Source of the DNA: Nonomuraea pusilla
GTDB taxonomy: Bacteria > Actinomycetota > Actinomycetes > Streptosporangiales > Streptosporangiaceae
NCBI RefSeq assembly: GCF_900109355.1
Contig: NZ_FOBF01000009.1
Span: forward strand, 124,001-188,000
DNA: 64,000 nt
Direction: 5' to 3'
Shown here one piece after another: positions 42,918 to 51,614 of the stretch. The first letter of the stretch is position 1; the number at the start of each line of letters is the position of its first letter. Position numbers and translations under genes: made by a program. The notes beneath the pieces are model-generated. The model had not been told where the DNA came from, made no database searches, and saw only the letters and a program-made list of their open reading frames with translations.

Positions 42918-45188
42918 GTGCCGACCCACGTCTCCGTAGACCACCACCCCTTGCTCGACGGCCTCAACCCGCAGCAGCGCGAGGCCGTGATCCACCATGG
43001 CAGCCCGCTGCTCATCGTCGCGGGCGCGGGGTCGGGCAAGACGCGGGTGCTCACCCACCGCATCGCGTACCTGCTGGCCGAGCGCGACGTGCACCCCGGT
43101 GAGATCCTGGCGATCACCTTCACCAACAAGGCCGCCAGGGAGATGAAGGAGCGCATCGACAAGCTGGTCGGCCCCCGCTCCAAGGCGATGTGGGTGATGA
43201 CGTTCCACAGCGCCTGCATGCGCATCCTGCGGCGCGAGGCCAAGCGGCTCGGGTTCCCGTCCAGCTTCTCCATCTACGACCAGGCCGACTCCCAGCGGCT
43301 CATGGCCATGGTCTGCAGGGAGATGGACCTCGACCCCAAGCGCTACCCGCCGCGCTCGTTCTCGGCGCAGGTGAGCAACTTCAAGAACGAGCTCATCGAC
43401 TACGAGACCGCGCTCGACAAGGCGGGCTTGCACCTGGAGAAGACGCTCGCGCAGGCGTACAAGTCCTACCAGCTCAAGCTCACAGAAGCGGGGGCGATGG
43501 ACTTCGACGACATCATCATGAACACCGTGACGCTCTTCCAGCTCTTCCCCGAGGTGGCCGAGCACTACCGGATGCGGTTCAGGCACGTCCTGGTCGACGA
43601 GTACCAGGACACCAACCACGCCCAGTACATCCTGATCAGGGAGCTGGTGGGGCATCCCGAGCTGCGCACGGCCGACGGCGACCTGGTCCGCTCGGGCACC
43701 GGCCAGTCCGAGCTGTGCGTCGTCGGCGACGCCGACCAGTCGATCTACGCCTTCCGCGGCGCGACGATCCGCAACATCCTCGAGTTCGAGCGCGACTACC
43801 CCGACGCCCGCACGATCCTGCTGGAGCAGAACTACCGCTCCACCCAGAACATCCTGGCCGCCGCCAACGCGGTCATCGCCCGCAACGAGTCGCGCAAGCC
43901 GAAGAACCTCTGGTCCGACCAGGGCGACGGCCCCAAGATCGTCGGGTATGTCGCCGACAACGAGCACGACGAGGCCATGTTCGTCGCGCAGGAGGTCGAC
44001 AGGCTCTGCGACGAGGAGGACGTCAAGCCGGGCGACGTCGCGGTCTTCTACCGCACCAACGCGGCGTCCCGCGTGTTCGAGGAGATCTTCATCCGCACCG
44101 GGCTGCCGTACAAGGTGGTCGGGGGCGTGCGCTTCTACGAGCGCAAGGAGGTCAAGGACCTCCTCGCCTACCTGCGGGTGCTCGCCAACCCGGCCGACGT
44201 CGTGTCACTGCGCCGCATACTCAACGTGCCCAAGCGCGGCATCGGAGACCGGGCCGAGGCGATGGTCGAGGCGCTGTCGTCGCGCGAGCGCATCTCGTTC
44301 TGGGACGCCCTGCGCAGGGCCGACGAGGCGTACGGCATGGCCACGCGCTCGCTCAACGCGATCCGCGAGTTCGTCGCGATGATCGAGGAGCTGATCGCCA
44401 AGGCCGAGGGCGTGCCGCCGTCGGCGCTGGCCGAGGAGGTGCTGGCGGCCACCGGCTACCGCGCCGAGCTGGAGGCGTCCGAGGACCCTCAGGACGAGTC
44501 GCGCCTCGAGAACCTCAACGAGCTCGTCTCGGTGGCCTCCGAGTTCGAGGAGGCCAACCCCGAGGGCACCCTGGTCGAGTTCCTGGAGCAGGTGTCGCTG
44601 GTCGCCGACGCCGACCAGATCCCCGAGGCCGACGGCGGGCAGGGCGTCGTCACGCTCATGACGCTCCACACCGCCAAGGGCCTGGAGTTCCCCGTCGTGT
44701 TCCTCACGGCCATGGAGGACGGCGTCTTCCCGCACGTCCGCTCCCTGGGCGAGCCGAAGGAGCTGGAGGAGGAGCGGCGCCTCGCCTACGTGGGCATCAC
44801 CAGGGCGCAGAAGCGGCTGTACCTCACCCGGGCGGCGGTGCGCAGCTCGTGGGGGTCGCCGTCGTTCAACCCGGCCTCGCGGTTCGTCAACGAGGTGCCG
44901 CAGCAGCTCATCGACTGGCGTACCGACCCGGAGAAGTCCGCGTGGAGCGCCGCCACCAGGCGCGAGCCCGCGACCTCGGCCCGTCCGCCGGCGCGCGGCG
45001 GTGGCGGTGGCGGCGGGCGTACGGTGCCGTCGCTCGCCCCGGGCGACCGGGTGACGCACGACGCGTTCGGCCTCGGCACGGTCGTGTCGGTCGACGGCGT
45101 CGCCGAGAAGACCAAGGTCAAGATCGATTTCGGCACCGGGGGCGAGAAGACGCTGCTGCTGGCGTACGCGCCGCTGGAGAAGCTCTAA
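42918..45188 (+). CDS. pcrA: ATP-dependent DNA helicase PcrA/UvrD
   Basis: Superfamily 1A 3'-5' helicase for repair and replication-fork maintenance; 756 aa. Q-motif LNPQQREAV, Walker A VAGAGSGKTRVLTHR (about residues 33-47), motif Ia ITFTNKAAREMKERI, motif II VDEYQDTN, motif III VVGDADQSIYAFRGA, motif IV EQNYRSTQNIL, motif V LMTLHTAKGLEFPVVFL and motif VI YVGITRAQKRLYLTRA are all intact. A Gly-rich linker (about residues 690-705) precedes a C-terminal Tudor-like RNA-polymerase-binding domain (GDRVTHDAFGLGTVVS). Confidence 0.97.
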   Translation: MPTHVSVDHHPLLDGLNPQQREAVIHHGSPLLIVAGAGSGKTRVLTHRIAYLLAERDVHPGEILAITFTNKAAREMKERIDKLVGPRSKAMWVMTFHSACMRILRREAKRLGFPSSFSIYDQADSQRLMAMVCREMDLDPKRYPPRSFSAQVSNFKNELIDYETALDKAGLHLEKTLAQAYKSYQLKLTEAGAMDFDDIIMNTVTLFQLFPEVAEHYRMRFRHVLVDEYQDTNHAQYILIRELVGHPELRTADGDLVRSGTGQSELCVVGDADQSIYAFRGATIRNILEFERDYPDARTILLEQNYRSTQNILAAANAVIARNESRKPKNLWSDQGDGPKIVGYVADNEHDEAMFVAQEVDRLCDEEDVKPGDVAVFYRTNAASRVFEEIFIRTGLPYKVVGGVRFYERKEVKDLLAYLRVLANPADVVSLRRILNVPKRGIGDRAEAMVEALSSRERISFWDALRRADEAYGMATRSLNAIREFVAMIEELIAKAEGVPPSALAEEVLAATGYRAELEASEDPQDESRLENLNELVSVASEFEEANPEGTLVEFLEQVSLVADADQIPEADGGQGVVTLMTLHTAKGLEFPVVFLTAMEDGVFPHVRSLGEPKELEEERRLAYVGITRAQKRLYLTRAAVRSSWGSPSFNPASRFVNEVPQQLIDWRTDPEKSAWSAATRREPATSARPPARGGGGGGGRTVPSLAPGDRVTHDAFGLGTVVSVDGVAEKTKVKIDFGTGGEKTLLLAYAPLEKL

Positions 45189-45196
45189 GACCTGAA

Positions 45197-45225
45197 AGGC
45201 CCGCCCGCGGGGTGCGGGCGGGCCT
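45197..45225 (+). terminator. Hairpin terminator after pcrA
   Basis: 12-bp perfect stem (AGGCCCGCCCGC / GCGGGCGGGCCT), loop GGGGT, starting 8 nt after the stop codon. Confidence 0.88.
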
Positions 45226-45334
45226 GATCGGTGGTGCGGCGGCCGGTGGGGCAGGCGCCACACCGGCCCGGCCGTCGGCGGGGCGGGCGTCAGCGCTTCG
45301 CCGCCGCCCTTCGGCCGCCGGTGGGGAGCGGGCG

Positions 45335-46288
45335 TCAGCTCTTCAGCGCGCTGCCCTGCTGCCACTGGGTCCAGCTCAGCTGCCAGTAGCTCCAGCCGTT
45401 CTGCCAGTCGAGCTTGCGCTTGGTGCCGGTGATCTTCACGACGTCTCCGCGCTGGGCGATCGTGTAGAACCACTTGGCGCCGGCGGGGGTGGCCCTGACG
45501 CAGCCGTGGCTCTGGTTCGAGCGGCCCAGGTACTGGTAGTAGCCGGCGCTCTGGTGGACGTACTCGCCGCTGTCGGAGATCCGGACGGCCCAGGGGATCT
45601 CTTCCTTGTAGTAACGCGGGTCCTTGGGGTCGGTGACGCCCATCCACGAGGACGTCATCGTCTCCACGGCCTTCTTCCCCATGGTGAGGTGGACGCCGCT
45701 GGTGGTGAGGTAGACGTCCACGCCGTTCTTGATCAGGCCGCCGCGGCCGGCGCTGATCGGGATCTTCTTGGCCAGCTTGCCGTCGCGGTAGGTCTTCATG
45801 ACGTGCCTGCGCGTGTCCACCACGGAGATGTTCGCGGTGCCCACGGCGAAGCGGCGGGTGATGTCCTTGGCGGCGTTGCCGGGGAGCTGGCTGAGACGCG
45901 CGGTGAAGAGGATCTTCTGGTGGGGCTTCCAGTAGGTCTTGGTCCGGTAGATGACCTTCTTGGGCGACACCCAGCGCCAGGCGCCCTCGACCGGCTTCTC
46001 CGCCTGCACCTCAAGCAGCGCCTCGACGGCCGCCTTGTCTTTGACGTCGCGGTCGAACGTGACGATGATCGGGAAACCGACGCCGACCTTCTCCGTCGTC
46101 TCCGCCATCGGAGTGATGTCGGCGATGTCGAGCTTCATGGTCTTCGCCGGGCTGGCCGGGCCGGCAGCGGCGGCGGCGTGCACGGCCGCCGCCTTGGGCT
46201 GCGCGGCCGGTGCCTGGACGGCTTCCGCCGAGCAGGCGGTCGCGGCCACCAGGGCGATCAGGGCCAGCGTCGAGGGGACGGGTTTCAA
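45335..46288 (-). CDS. L,D-transpeptidase lipoprotein with Ig-like domain
   Basis: Makes 3-3 (DAP-DAP) crosslinks in peptidoglycan outside the membrane. 317 aa. Lipobox VAATAC (Cys at 19). An Ig-like domain covers about residues 50-150, the YkuD catalytic domain 150-285, with the catalytic pair in NQSHGCVRATP near residue 263. The C-terminal Trp-rich tail (WQNGWSYWQLSWTQWQQG) is typical of actinobacterial Ldt proteins. Start is TTG 46286-46288 with AGGAG 8 nt upstream. A long gene-free leader precedes it. Confidence 0.95.
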   Translation of the reverse strand: MKPVPSTLALIALVAATACSAEAVQAPAAQPKAAAVHAAAAAGPASPAKTMKLDIADITPMAETTEKVGVGFPIIVTFDRDVKDKAAVEALLEVQAEKPVEGAWRWVSPKKVIYRTKTYWKPHQKILFTARLSQLPGNAAKDITRRFAVGTANISVVDTRRHVMKTYRDGKLAKKIPISAGRGGLIKNGVDVYLTTSGVHLTMGKKAVETMTSSWMGVTDPKDPRYYKEEIPWAVRISDSGEYVHQSAGYYQYLGRSNQSHGCVRATPAGAKWFYTIAQRGDVVKITGTKRKLDWQNGWSYWQLSWTQWQQGSALKS

Positions 46289-46502
46289 GGGGTTTACTCC
46301 TGGACTATGTGCAACTTCTCCTCATGTGTGACTATTGGGACGCCTGTTTCGTAGACGGATAGGCCATAACGGTTTTGTAACGTTCCAGGGCTTATGAGCG
46401 ACTTGCGCCCTATTTACGCCCAACAGCGACCATCAGGCGACATTTCGCAATAAAACTCCATCGCAGCTAGGTGAATCACCCGACACCGACGGCAAGCACC
46501 GC

Positions 46503-46668
46503 GCAGCGACTGGCCGCCAGGCGGGGACCCTCGCAGCAGCACTGGCCGAGCCAGGCGGGGACCCTCGCAGCAGCACTGGCCGCGCCAGGTAGGGATCCGC
46601 GCAGCGGCACTGGCCGCGCCAGGTAGGGATCCGCGCAGCGGCACTGGCCGCCAGGCGGCGACCCACGC
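46503..46668. repeat. 34-bp tandem repeat, array 1, about 4.8 copies
   Basis: GCAGC-starting units at 46503 (four bases shorter), 46533, 46567, 46601 and 46635. Core of each: CACTGGCCGNGCCAGG. Units 46533/46567 and 46601/46635 are near-identical neighbours that differ between the pairs, which looks like stepwise local duplication. Confidence 0.93.
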
Positions 46669-46843
46669 CGACGGCCCGAGCAAGAGGCGCGCCCACAGCG
46701 CCACCGCAGCCAAGAGGCCGACGTGCGGCGGCGGCCCGAGCAAGCCCGAGCAAGAAGGCGCGCACGGCGTGCGTGCTGCCGGCCACACCCCACTGCCGTC
46801 TTCGCCGCCCAACCCCCTGGGACGCCCACCGCCATCGCCCAGC

Positions 46844-46964
46844 CCGCCACCGCGCGCCCGCCCGCCCCTTCCTCGGACCGCCACCGCGCGCCCGCCCGCC
46901 CCTTCCTCGGACCGCCACCGCGCGCCCGCCCGCCCCTTCCTCGGACCGCCACCGCGCGCCCGCC
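46844..46964. repeat. 34-bp tandem repeat, array 2, 3.5 exact copies
   Basis: Units beginning CCGCCACCGCGCGCCCGCCC at 46844, 46878 and 46912 are identical, with a partial fourth from 46946. Sequence is unrelated to array 1 although the period is the same. Confidence 0.95.
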
Positions 46965-47403
46965 TCTTGGCCGCGGTGGCGCCGTGCACGAGCCTCTTGG
47001 CTGCGCAGCGATCTCAGCGCCGCCGGTGCGGACGGGGGTGGCGCAGGTTCAGGCCAAGCGCACCCTCGGACATGAGCCCCAGGGTGCAGGTGCAGGCCAG
47101 GCGACCCCCCGGATGTGAGCCCGAGGGGCGGCGCAGGTGCAGGTCAGGTGGCCCCTGGGCGATTGATGCGGGGTGGTGGCGCGGTTCAGGGCAGGCGGGC
47201 TGTGGTGGTGGATCGGGGCGGTGGGCGGCGACGGAGATGCGGGGACGCGCGGCATTGGGCAGTGAAGCAGGGGTGCGGCTTGGGGCAGGCGGTGGGTGGA
47301 GCAGGCGCTGGGGCGGCGGGGGCCGGCCGGGTGGTTGGGCGTAGGGAAGAGCGTGGGTGGGCCTCGTGGTTGGGGCGGCCGGTGGGGCTCGGAGGGTCGT
47401 GGG

Positions 47404-48036
47404 TCAGACGAGGCGGCGGGCGGTGGCCCAGCGGGACAGTTCGTGGCGGTTGGAGAGCTGGAGCTTGCGCAGCACCGACGAGACGTGCGTCTCCACCGTC
47501 TTCACGGAGATGAACAGCTCCTTGGCGATCTCCTTGTACGCGTACCCGCGGGCGATGAGCCGCAGCACCTCGCGCTCGCGCTGCGTCAGCGAGTCGAGCT
47601 CCGGGTCGATCGACGGCGCCTCCGACGAGGCGAACGCGTCGAGGACGAACCCGGCCAGCCGCGGCGAGAAGACGGCGTCGCCCTCGGCGACCCTGCGGAT
47701 GGCGTCGGTCAGCTCCTTGCCGCTGATGTTCTTGGTGACGTAGCCGCGGGCGCCGCCCCTGATGACGCCGATGACGTCCTCGGCGGCGTCGGACACCGAC
47801 AGGGCGAGGAAGCGCACCTGGGAGCCCGAGCCGAGGACGCGCCGCAGCACCTCCTGCCCGCCGCCCCCGGGCATGTGCACGTCCAGCAGGACGACGTCGG
47901 GCTGGTGCTCGGCGATCGCCCGCACGGCGGACTCGACGTCCTCGGCCTCGCCGACCACCTCGATGGAGTCGCCCAGCTCGGCCCGTACGCCGGAGCGGAA
48001 CAGCCGATGGTCGTCGACGATCAGCACGCGCGTCAT
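47404..48036 (-). CDS. LuxR/NarL-type response regulator
   Basis: 210 aa. Receiver domain: acidic pair in VLIVDDHRLF, phospho-aspartate in DVVLLDVHMPG (about residue 53), lysine in GYVTKNIS. C-terminal LuxR helix-turn-helix: LTQREREVLRLIARGYAYKE, IAKELFISVKTVETHVSSVL. It overlaps the upstream kinase gene by 4 nt (ATGA), so it is the kinase's partner. With the PspC/LiaF-like gene it resembles LiaR. Confidence 0.96.
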   Translation of the reverse strand: MTRVLIVDDHRLFRSGVRAELGDSIEVVGEAEDVESAVRAIAEHQPDVVLLDVHMPGGGGQEVLRRVLGSGSQVRFLALSVSDAAEDVIGVIRGGARGYVTKNISGKELTDAIRRVAEGDAVFSPRLAGFVLDAFASSEAPSIDPELDSLTQREREVLRLIARGYAYKEIAKELFISVKTVETHVSSVLRKLQLSNRHELSRWATARRLV

Positions 48037-49256
48037 TCGTTCTCCACCTTCATCGTCAGCATCACTTCGGTGCCCTCGCCGGGTTCGGTGCGCATCCTCG
48101 CCGTGCCGCCGTGACGTTCCATTCTCCCGATGATGGACTCCCTGATGCCCATCCGGTCGGCCGGCACCGCGTCCAGGTCGAACCCCTTGCCACGATCCTT
48201 CACGAAAATTGTGACCTCTTCACCCTCTACCTCCGCATAGACGGAAATAGATGGACTCTCAGAGTATTTGGCCGCGTTGACCATCGCCTGCCGGGCCGCC
48301 TTCAGCATGGCCGCCAGCCTGCCGCCCGGGTCGAAGGCGAGGTCGCCCACGCAGACCACCTCGATGGGCACGCCGTGCGCGTCCTCCTCCTCGGCCGCGA
48401 CCCTGCGCACGCCGGCGGCGATCGTCGCGTCGGCGTCCTGCGCCGGCTGGTACAGCCAGTTGCGCAGCTCGCGCTCCTGCGACCGGGCCAGCCTGGTGAC
48501 CTCCCGCGGATCGTGGGCGACGCGCTGGATCAGGGTGAGCGTGTGCAGCACCGAGTCGTGGACCATGGCGGCCACCTCGGCGCGTTCCTCCTGCCTGATG
48601 CGCTCGCGCCGTTCGAGCTGGAGCTCCTTCCACAGGCCCGCCAGCCAGGGCGCCGCGATGACCGCGAGCCCGCCGACCACCACCGCCGTGAACAGCAGCC
48701 CCGGCCTGGCCTGCGCCAGCTCGCCCTGCATGACGAGGAAACCGGCGGCGCCGACGACCACGAGCACGACCCCGAGCAGCGTCCGCACCCGGTTCTTGCG
48801 CATGGTGCGCGAGGCGCCGCTCACCCAGCTCTTGCGGCGTTCGGGATCGGCCTGCTGCCAGAGGATCAGGGCGCCGATGCCGCCCACCGCGAACGGCAGC
48901 ATGCCGATGCCGCCCTTGGACGCCCCCGTGAGCCAGCCGAACGCGAACAGCGCCACGCCGATCGCGGTGAACGCCGCGAGCTGGCTCCAGTCGCGCTGCG
49001 GCGGCTGGCCCTCGTACGGCTGCTTGGGGGTGATCATCCACAGCACCGCGTACGCGACCACGCCGACCCCGTCGACGACGACGCTGAGCAGCACGAACAT
49101 CAGCCTGATCACGATGGGGTCGAGCGAGAGCTGCGTGGCCAGCCCCTGGGCGACGCCGCCGAGCAGGCGGCCCTCCATGGGCCGCGTCATCCGCCGGTAG
49201 GGCGCGTCGCCGCCGGGCTCGGCGAGAGTCTTCTGGTCAGCCATAACAAGGGACAT
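48033..49256 (-). CDS. PspC-domain sensor histidine kinase
   Basis: 407 aa. An N-terminal PspC domain (about residues 15-75, MEGRLLGGVAQGLATQLSLD) with further membrane helices to about residue 210, then a DesK/NarX-type HisKA_3 domain with phospho-histidine in MVHDSVLHTLTLIQ and an HATPase domain (ARQAMVNAAKYSESPS, FVKDRGKGFDLD). The PspC sensor suggests detection of envelope damage. Start uncertain among 49262 (GTG), 49256 (ATG, chosen) and 49244 (ATG). Divergent from the next gene. Confidence 0.93.
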   Translation of the reverse strand: MSLVMADQKTLAEPGGDAPYRRMTRPMEGRLLGGVAQGLATQLSLDPIVIRLMFVLLSVVVDGVGVVAYAVLWMITPKQPYEGQPPQRDWSQLAAFTAIGVALFAFGWLTGASKGGIGMLPFAVGGIGALILWQQADPERRKSWVSGASRTMRKNRVRTLLGVVLVVVGAAGFLVMQGELAQARPGLLFTAVVVGGLAVIAAPWLAGLWKELQLERRERIRQEERAEVAAMVHDSVLHTLTLIQRVAHDPREVTRLARSQERELRNWLYQPAQDADATIAAGVRRVAAEEEDAHGVPIEVVCVGDLAFDPGGRLAAMLKAARQAMVNAAKYSESPSISVYAEVEGEEVTIFVKDRGKGFDLDAVPADRMGIRESIIGRMERHGGTARMRTEPGEGTEVMLTMKVENE

Positions 49257-49358
49257 CGTCACACGTCGGGGACGTGCCGGACATCAGGGAACAACCCCCG
49301 GGTCACGTCAGGGGTGTCCCGGATGCGGGGGCGCGGGGACCCGCGCCACCATGGTGGC

Positions 49359-51350
49359 ATGACAGAAGCACCGTCCAGGGAACAGGCCACGAGGCCCCGC
49401 GGGCTGCGGCGCAGCAGCGAGGGGCGTTTCCTCATGGGCGTGTGCGCCGGGATGGGCCGCTACACCGGCATCGATCCCGTGGTGTTCCGCGTCGGCTTCG
49501 CGGCGCTCCTGCTCGGGTCGGGCGTCGGGCTGTTCCTGTACATCGCGGCGTTCCTGCTGATGAAGGAGCCGAACGGCAAGCCGGGGCTCATCGAGCAGTG
49601 GACGCGCCGCGACTTCGACGCCGAGACCGTGATGGCGCTGCTGACGGCGGTGCTCGCGTTCGGCCTCGCGATCAACCTGGCCTCGGTGTGGCTGGACACC
49701 GGCACGCTGGTGGTCGGCGTGCTGCTGGCCGTCTCGCTGCTGGCCGCGCACGCCAACGGCGTTGACCTCAAGGGGCTGGCGCGCTCGATGCCCGAACGGC
49801 TCAGCCGGCGGGCGGGTCCTGAGCAGGCGGCGCCGCCGTACGAGCCGGGCCGCCAGGCTCCCTTCGTGTACCCGCAGCCCCACCCTGAGCCGGTGCACTC
49901 GTACGCTCCCCAGCCCCCCACGGAGAAGCTCCACCCGGCGGCCCGCCCCCAGGATCCCCTCGCCGCCGAGACGCCGTCCGCCGGCGAAGGTGAAGGTGAA
50001 GGTGAAGGTGAAGGCGAGCCTGGACGACGTCCGGCGGCGCCGGAGGCTCCCCTGACCAGGGCCGCCTTCGCCGCGGAGACCGCCGCGGAGACCGCCGGAG
50101 AGACCGCCGAAGAGACCGTCGCGCAGGCGCCCACCGAGCAGCGCCGCACGGGCGAGGGCACGGGCGAGGGCACGGGCGAGGGCACGGGCGAGGGCACGGG
50201 CGAGGGCGCCGGTGACGGTGACGGTGACGGTGGCGGTGACGGTGACGGTGGCGGTGGCGAGGAGGAGCGTCCCGGGGCCACGCGGCTGCTGCCCGCGGCA
50301 CCGTCCGCCCCGGCCGAGGCCGGGGAAGCGCCCGAGGGGCAGGCCGCGCCGACCGCCGAGATCCCGTCGCCGACCCGCCTGCAGCCGGCCGCGCCGTACG
50401 AGGAGCCGGCGACGACCCACGCCGACCAGACGGCGTCCCACGGGGAGCAGGCGGCGTCCCACGCCGACCGGACGGCGTCCCGCACCGAGCAGGCGACGCC
50501 CCGCGGGGAACAGGCGCACGGTGAGCAGGCGCACGGTGAGCAGGCGGCCTCGCACGCCGCGTCGGCCCGCTCCTACCGCGACCAGGCTCCCCCGCCCCGG
50601 CAGCCCGTCGGGTACGGCGAGCCGTTCGCGCCGAACGGCCCCTTCCGCCCGCTCGACCCCCGCAGGCGGCCCGGCCACTCCCCCTATGACCCCGCCCTGT
50701 ACGGCAGGCCCGTCCCCAGGCAGGAGCGCAGGCCGCGCCGGAGGTCGTTCATCGGCGTCATCACCATCCTGCTGGCTTTCATCATCGGAGGGATCGTCAT
50801 GCTGGTCCAGGCGAAGTCGGCCGGCGGCGTCAGCCCGACCGCCGTCGGCGGCGCCGTGCTGGTCACCATCGGGGCCGGCCTGCTGGTGGCCGCCTGGTGG
50901 GGGCGCGGCGCCGGGCTGGTGGCGGCGGGCACGACCGTCGCGATGCTCCTGGCGATGACGATGATGCTGGGCGACCTGCCGAAACAGTTCGGCGACTTGC
51001 GCTGGCACCCGCTCACGGTCGCCGAGGCGGGCCTGCGCTACGACGTGGGCGTCGGCGACGGCCGGCTGGACCTGTCGGACCTGAAGCTGGAGCCGGGCTC
51101 GCGCGTGACGTTCAACGCGACGGTGGCGCTCGGGACGCTGCGGGTGATCGTCCCGCCGCAGGCCAGGGTGGAGGTGCACGCGACGAACAGGATCGGGGAC
51201 GTGAAGGTGGACCATTCGCTCAGGGGCGGCGTGGACGTGGACTTCAGCAAGGTCCTGGAGCCGGAGGTCCCCCCGCGGGACCGCCCGGCGACGATCGTGC
51301 TCAACCTGAGGGGCGGCGTCGGCGACATGGAGGTGCGGCGTGCCGCGTGA
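49359..51350 (+). CDS. PspC-domain membrane protein with LiaF-like C-terminus and long low-complexity linker
   Basis: 663 aa. Residues 12-75 are a PspC domain (EGRFLMGVCAGMGRYTGIDP) with membrane helices to about 135. Residues 150-440 are low complexity with several tandem repeats. Further membrane segments lie at about 462-540, and the last 110 residues (YDVGVGDGRLDLSDLKLEPG) match the LiaF/cell-wall-active-antibiotic-response beta fold. It is divergent from a PspC kinase and its response regulator, completing a LiaFSR-like set; LiaF proteins inhibit their kinase. The ATG at 49359 follows GCCACCATGGTGGC, without a clear ribosome site. Confidence 0.87.
   Translation: MTEAPSREQATRPRGLRRSSEGRFLMGVCAGMGRYTGIDPVVFRVGFAALLLGSGVGLFLYIAAFLLMKEPNGKPGLIEQWTRRDFDAETVMALLTAVLAFGLAINLASVWLDTGTLVVGVLLAVSLLAAHANGVDLKGLARSMPERLSRRAGPEQAAPPYEPGRQAPFVYPQPHPEPVHSYAPQPPTEKLHPAARPQDPLAAETPSAGEGEGEGEGEGEPGRRPAAPEAPLTRAAFAAETAAETAGETAEETVAQAPTEQRRTGEGTGEGTGEGTGEGTGEGAGDGDGDGGGDGDGGGGEEERPGATRLLPAAPSAPAEAGEAPEGQAAPTAEIPSPTRLQPAAPYEEPATTHADQTASHGEQAASHADRTASRTEQATPRGEQAHGEQAHGEQAASHAASARSYRDQAPPPRQPVGYGEPFAPNGPFRPLDPRRRPGHSPYDPALYGRPVPRQERRPRRRSFIGVITILLAFIIGGIVMLVQAKSAGGVSPTAVGGAVLVTIGAGLLVAAWWGRGAGLVAAGTTVAMLLAMTMMLGDLPKQFGDLRWHPLTVAEAGLRYDVGVGDGRLDLSDLKLEPGSRVTFNATVALGTLRVIVPPQARVEVHATNRIGDVKVDHSLRGGVDVDFSKVLEPEVPPRDRPATIVLNLRGGVGDMEVRRAA
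49985..50260 (+). repeat. 6-bp and 12-bp in-frame micro-repeats in the LiaF-like gene
   Basis: GGTGAA/GGCGAA units (about 49985-50020) encode a Gly-Glu run; a 12-bp ACGGGCGAGGGC-type unit repeated about five times (50149-50208) encodes TGEG repeats; GACGGT/GGCGGT triplet pairs (50213-50260) encode Asp/Gly runs. A further CACGGTGAGCAGG repeat at 50517-50545 encodes HGEQA. Confidence 0.92.
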
Positions 51351-51543
51351 GGTGGACAGGCCGCGCAGCCTGCACAGGACGGACTGGATGGCCCTGCTCA
51401 GCGGGTTGCTCTTCGTGGTGCTGGGTATCCTGGTGCTGACCGGCGAGCTCAACGACTCTGTGACGTTGGGCGCGCTGGTGGTCGTGGGGCTCGGGTTTGC
51501 GGGGGTGGTCGCGATCATCGCGCGGGTGGTCCGCGGTAAGTGA
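51340..51543 (+). CDS. Small two-helix membrane protein
   Basis: 67 aa with two hydrophobic helices (WMALLSGLLFVVLGILVL and LGALVVVGLGFAGVVAIIA). The GTG start lies 11 nt inside the end of the LiaF-like gene, so it is translationally coupled and probably part of the same envelope-stress unit. No family function known. Confidence 0.82.
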   Translation: MPREVDRPRSLHRTDWMALLSGLLFVVLGILVLTGELNDSVTLGALVVVGLGFAGVVAIIARVVRGK

Positions 51544-51546
51544 CCC

Positions 51547-51574
51547 TTGACCGGGACAAACACCGGCGTACGGT
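51547..51574 (+). promoter_or_regulatory. Promoter of the cox-type operon
   Basis: TTGACC (51547-51552) and TACGGT (51569-51574) with a 16-bp spacer are close to the primary-sigma consensus. A start near 51581 leaves a short leader with CTAGGGAGG before the ATG at 51615. Confidence 0.65.
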
Positions 51575-51614
51575 GGCGTGTATCCGCCTTTCCCCCTGTT
51601 CCTAGGGAGGACGT

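Larger units (their letters stand above)
46289..47403. other. 1.1-kb gene-free region with two 34-bp tandem arrays
   Basis: Next to the L,D-transpeptidase, 46289-46480 is non-repetitive and AT-rich and should hold its promoter and 5' leader; no known riboswitch was recognised. From 46503 to 46964 two different arrays with the same 34-bp period occur. From 47040 to 47160 a looser 45-50-bp duplication (GCGCAGGTTCAGGCC, GTGCAGGTGCAGGCC, GCGCAGGTGCAGGTC) is seen. ORFs here are repeat-derived and rejected. Confidence 0.8.

Noticed and set aside
46289..46480. ydaO-type c-di-AMP riboswitch before the L,D-transpeptidase
   Set aside because: Considered because wall genes often carry it, but I could not find its conserved core by eye.
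46503..46964. CRISPR array
   Set aside because: Repeats are directly tandem without unique spacers, and no cas gene is present.
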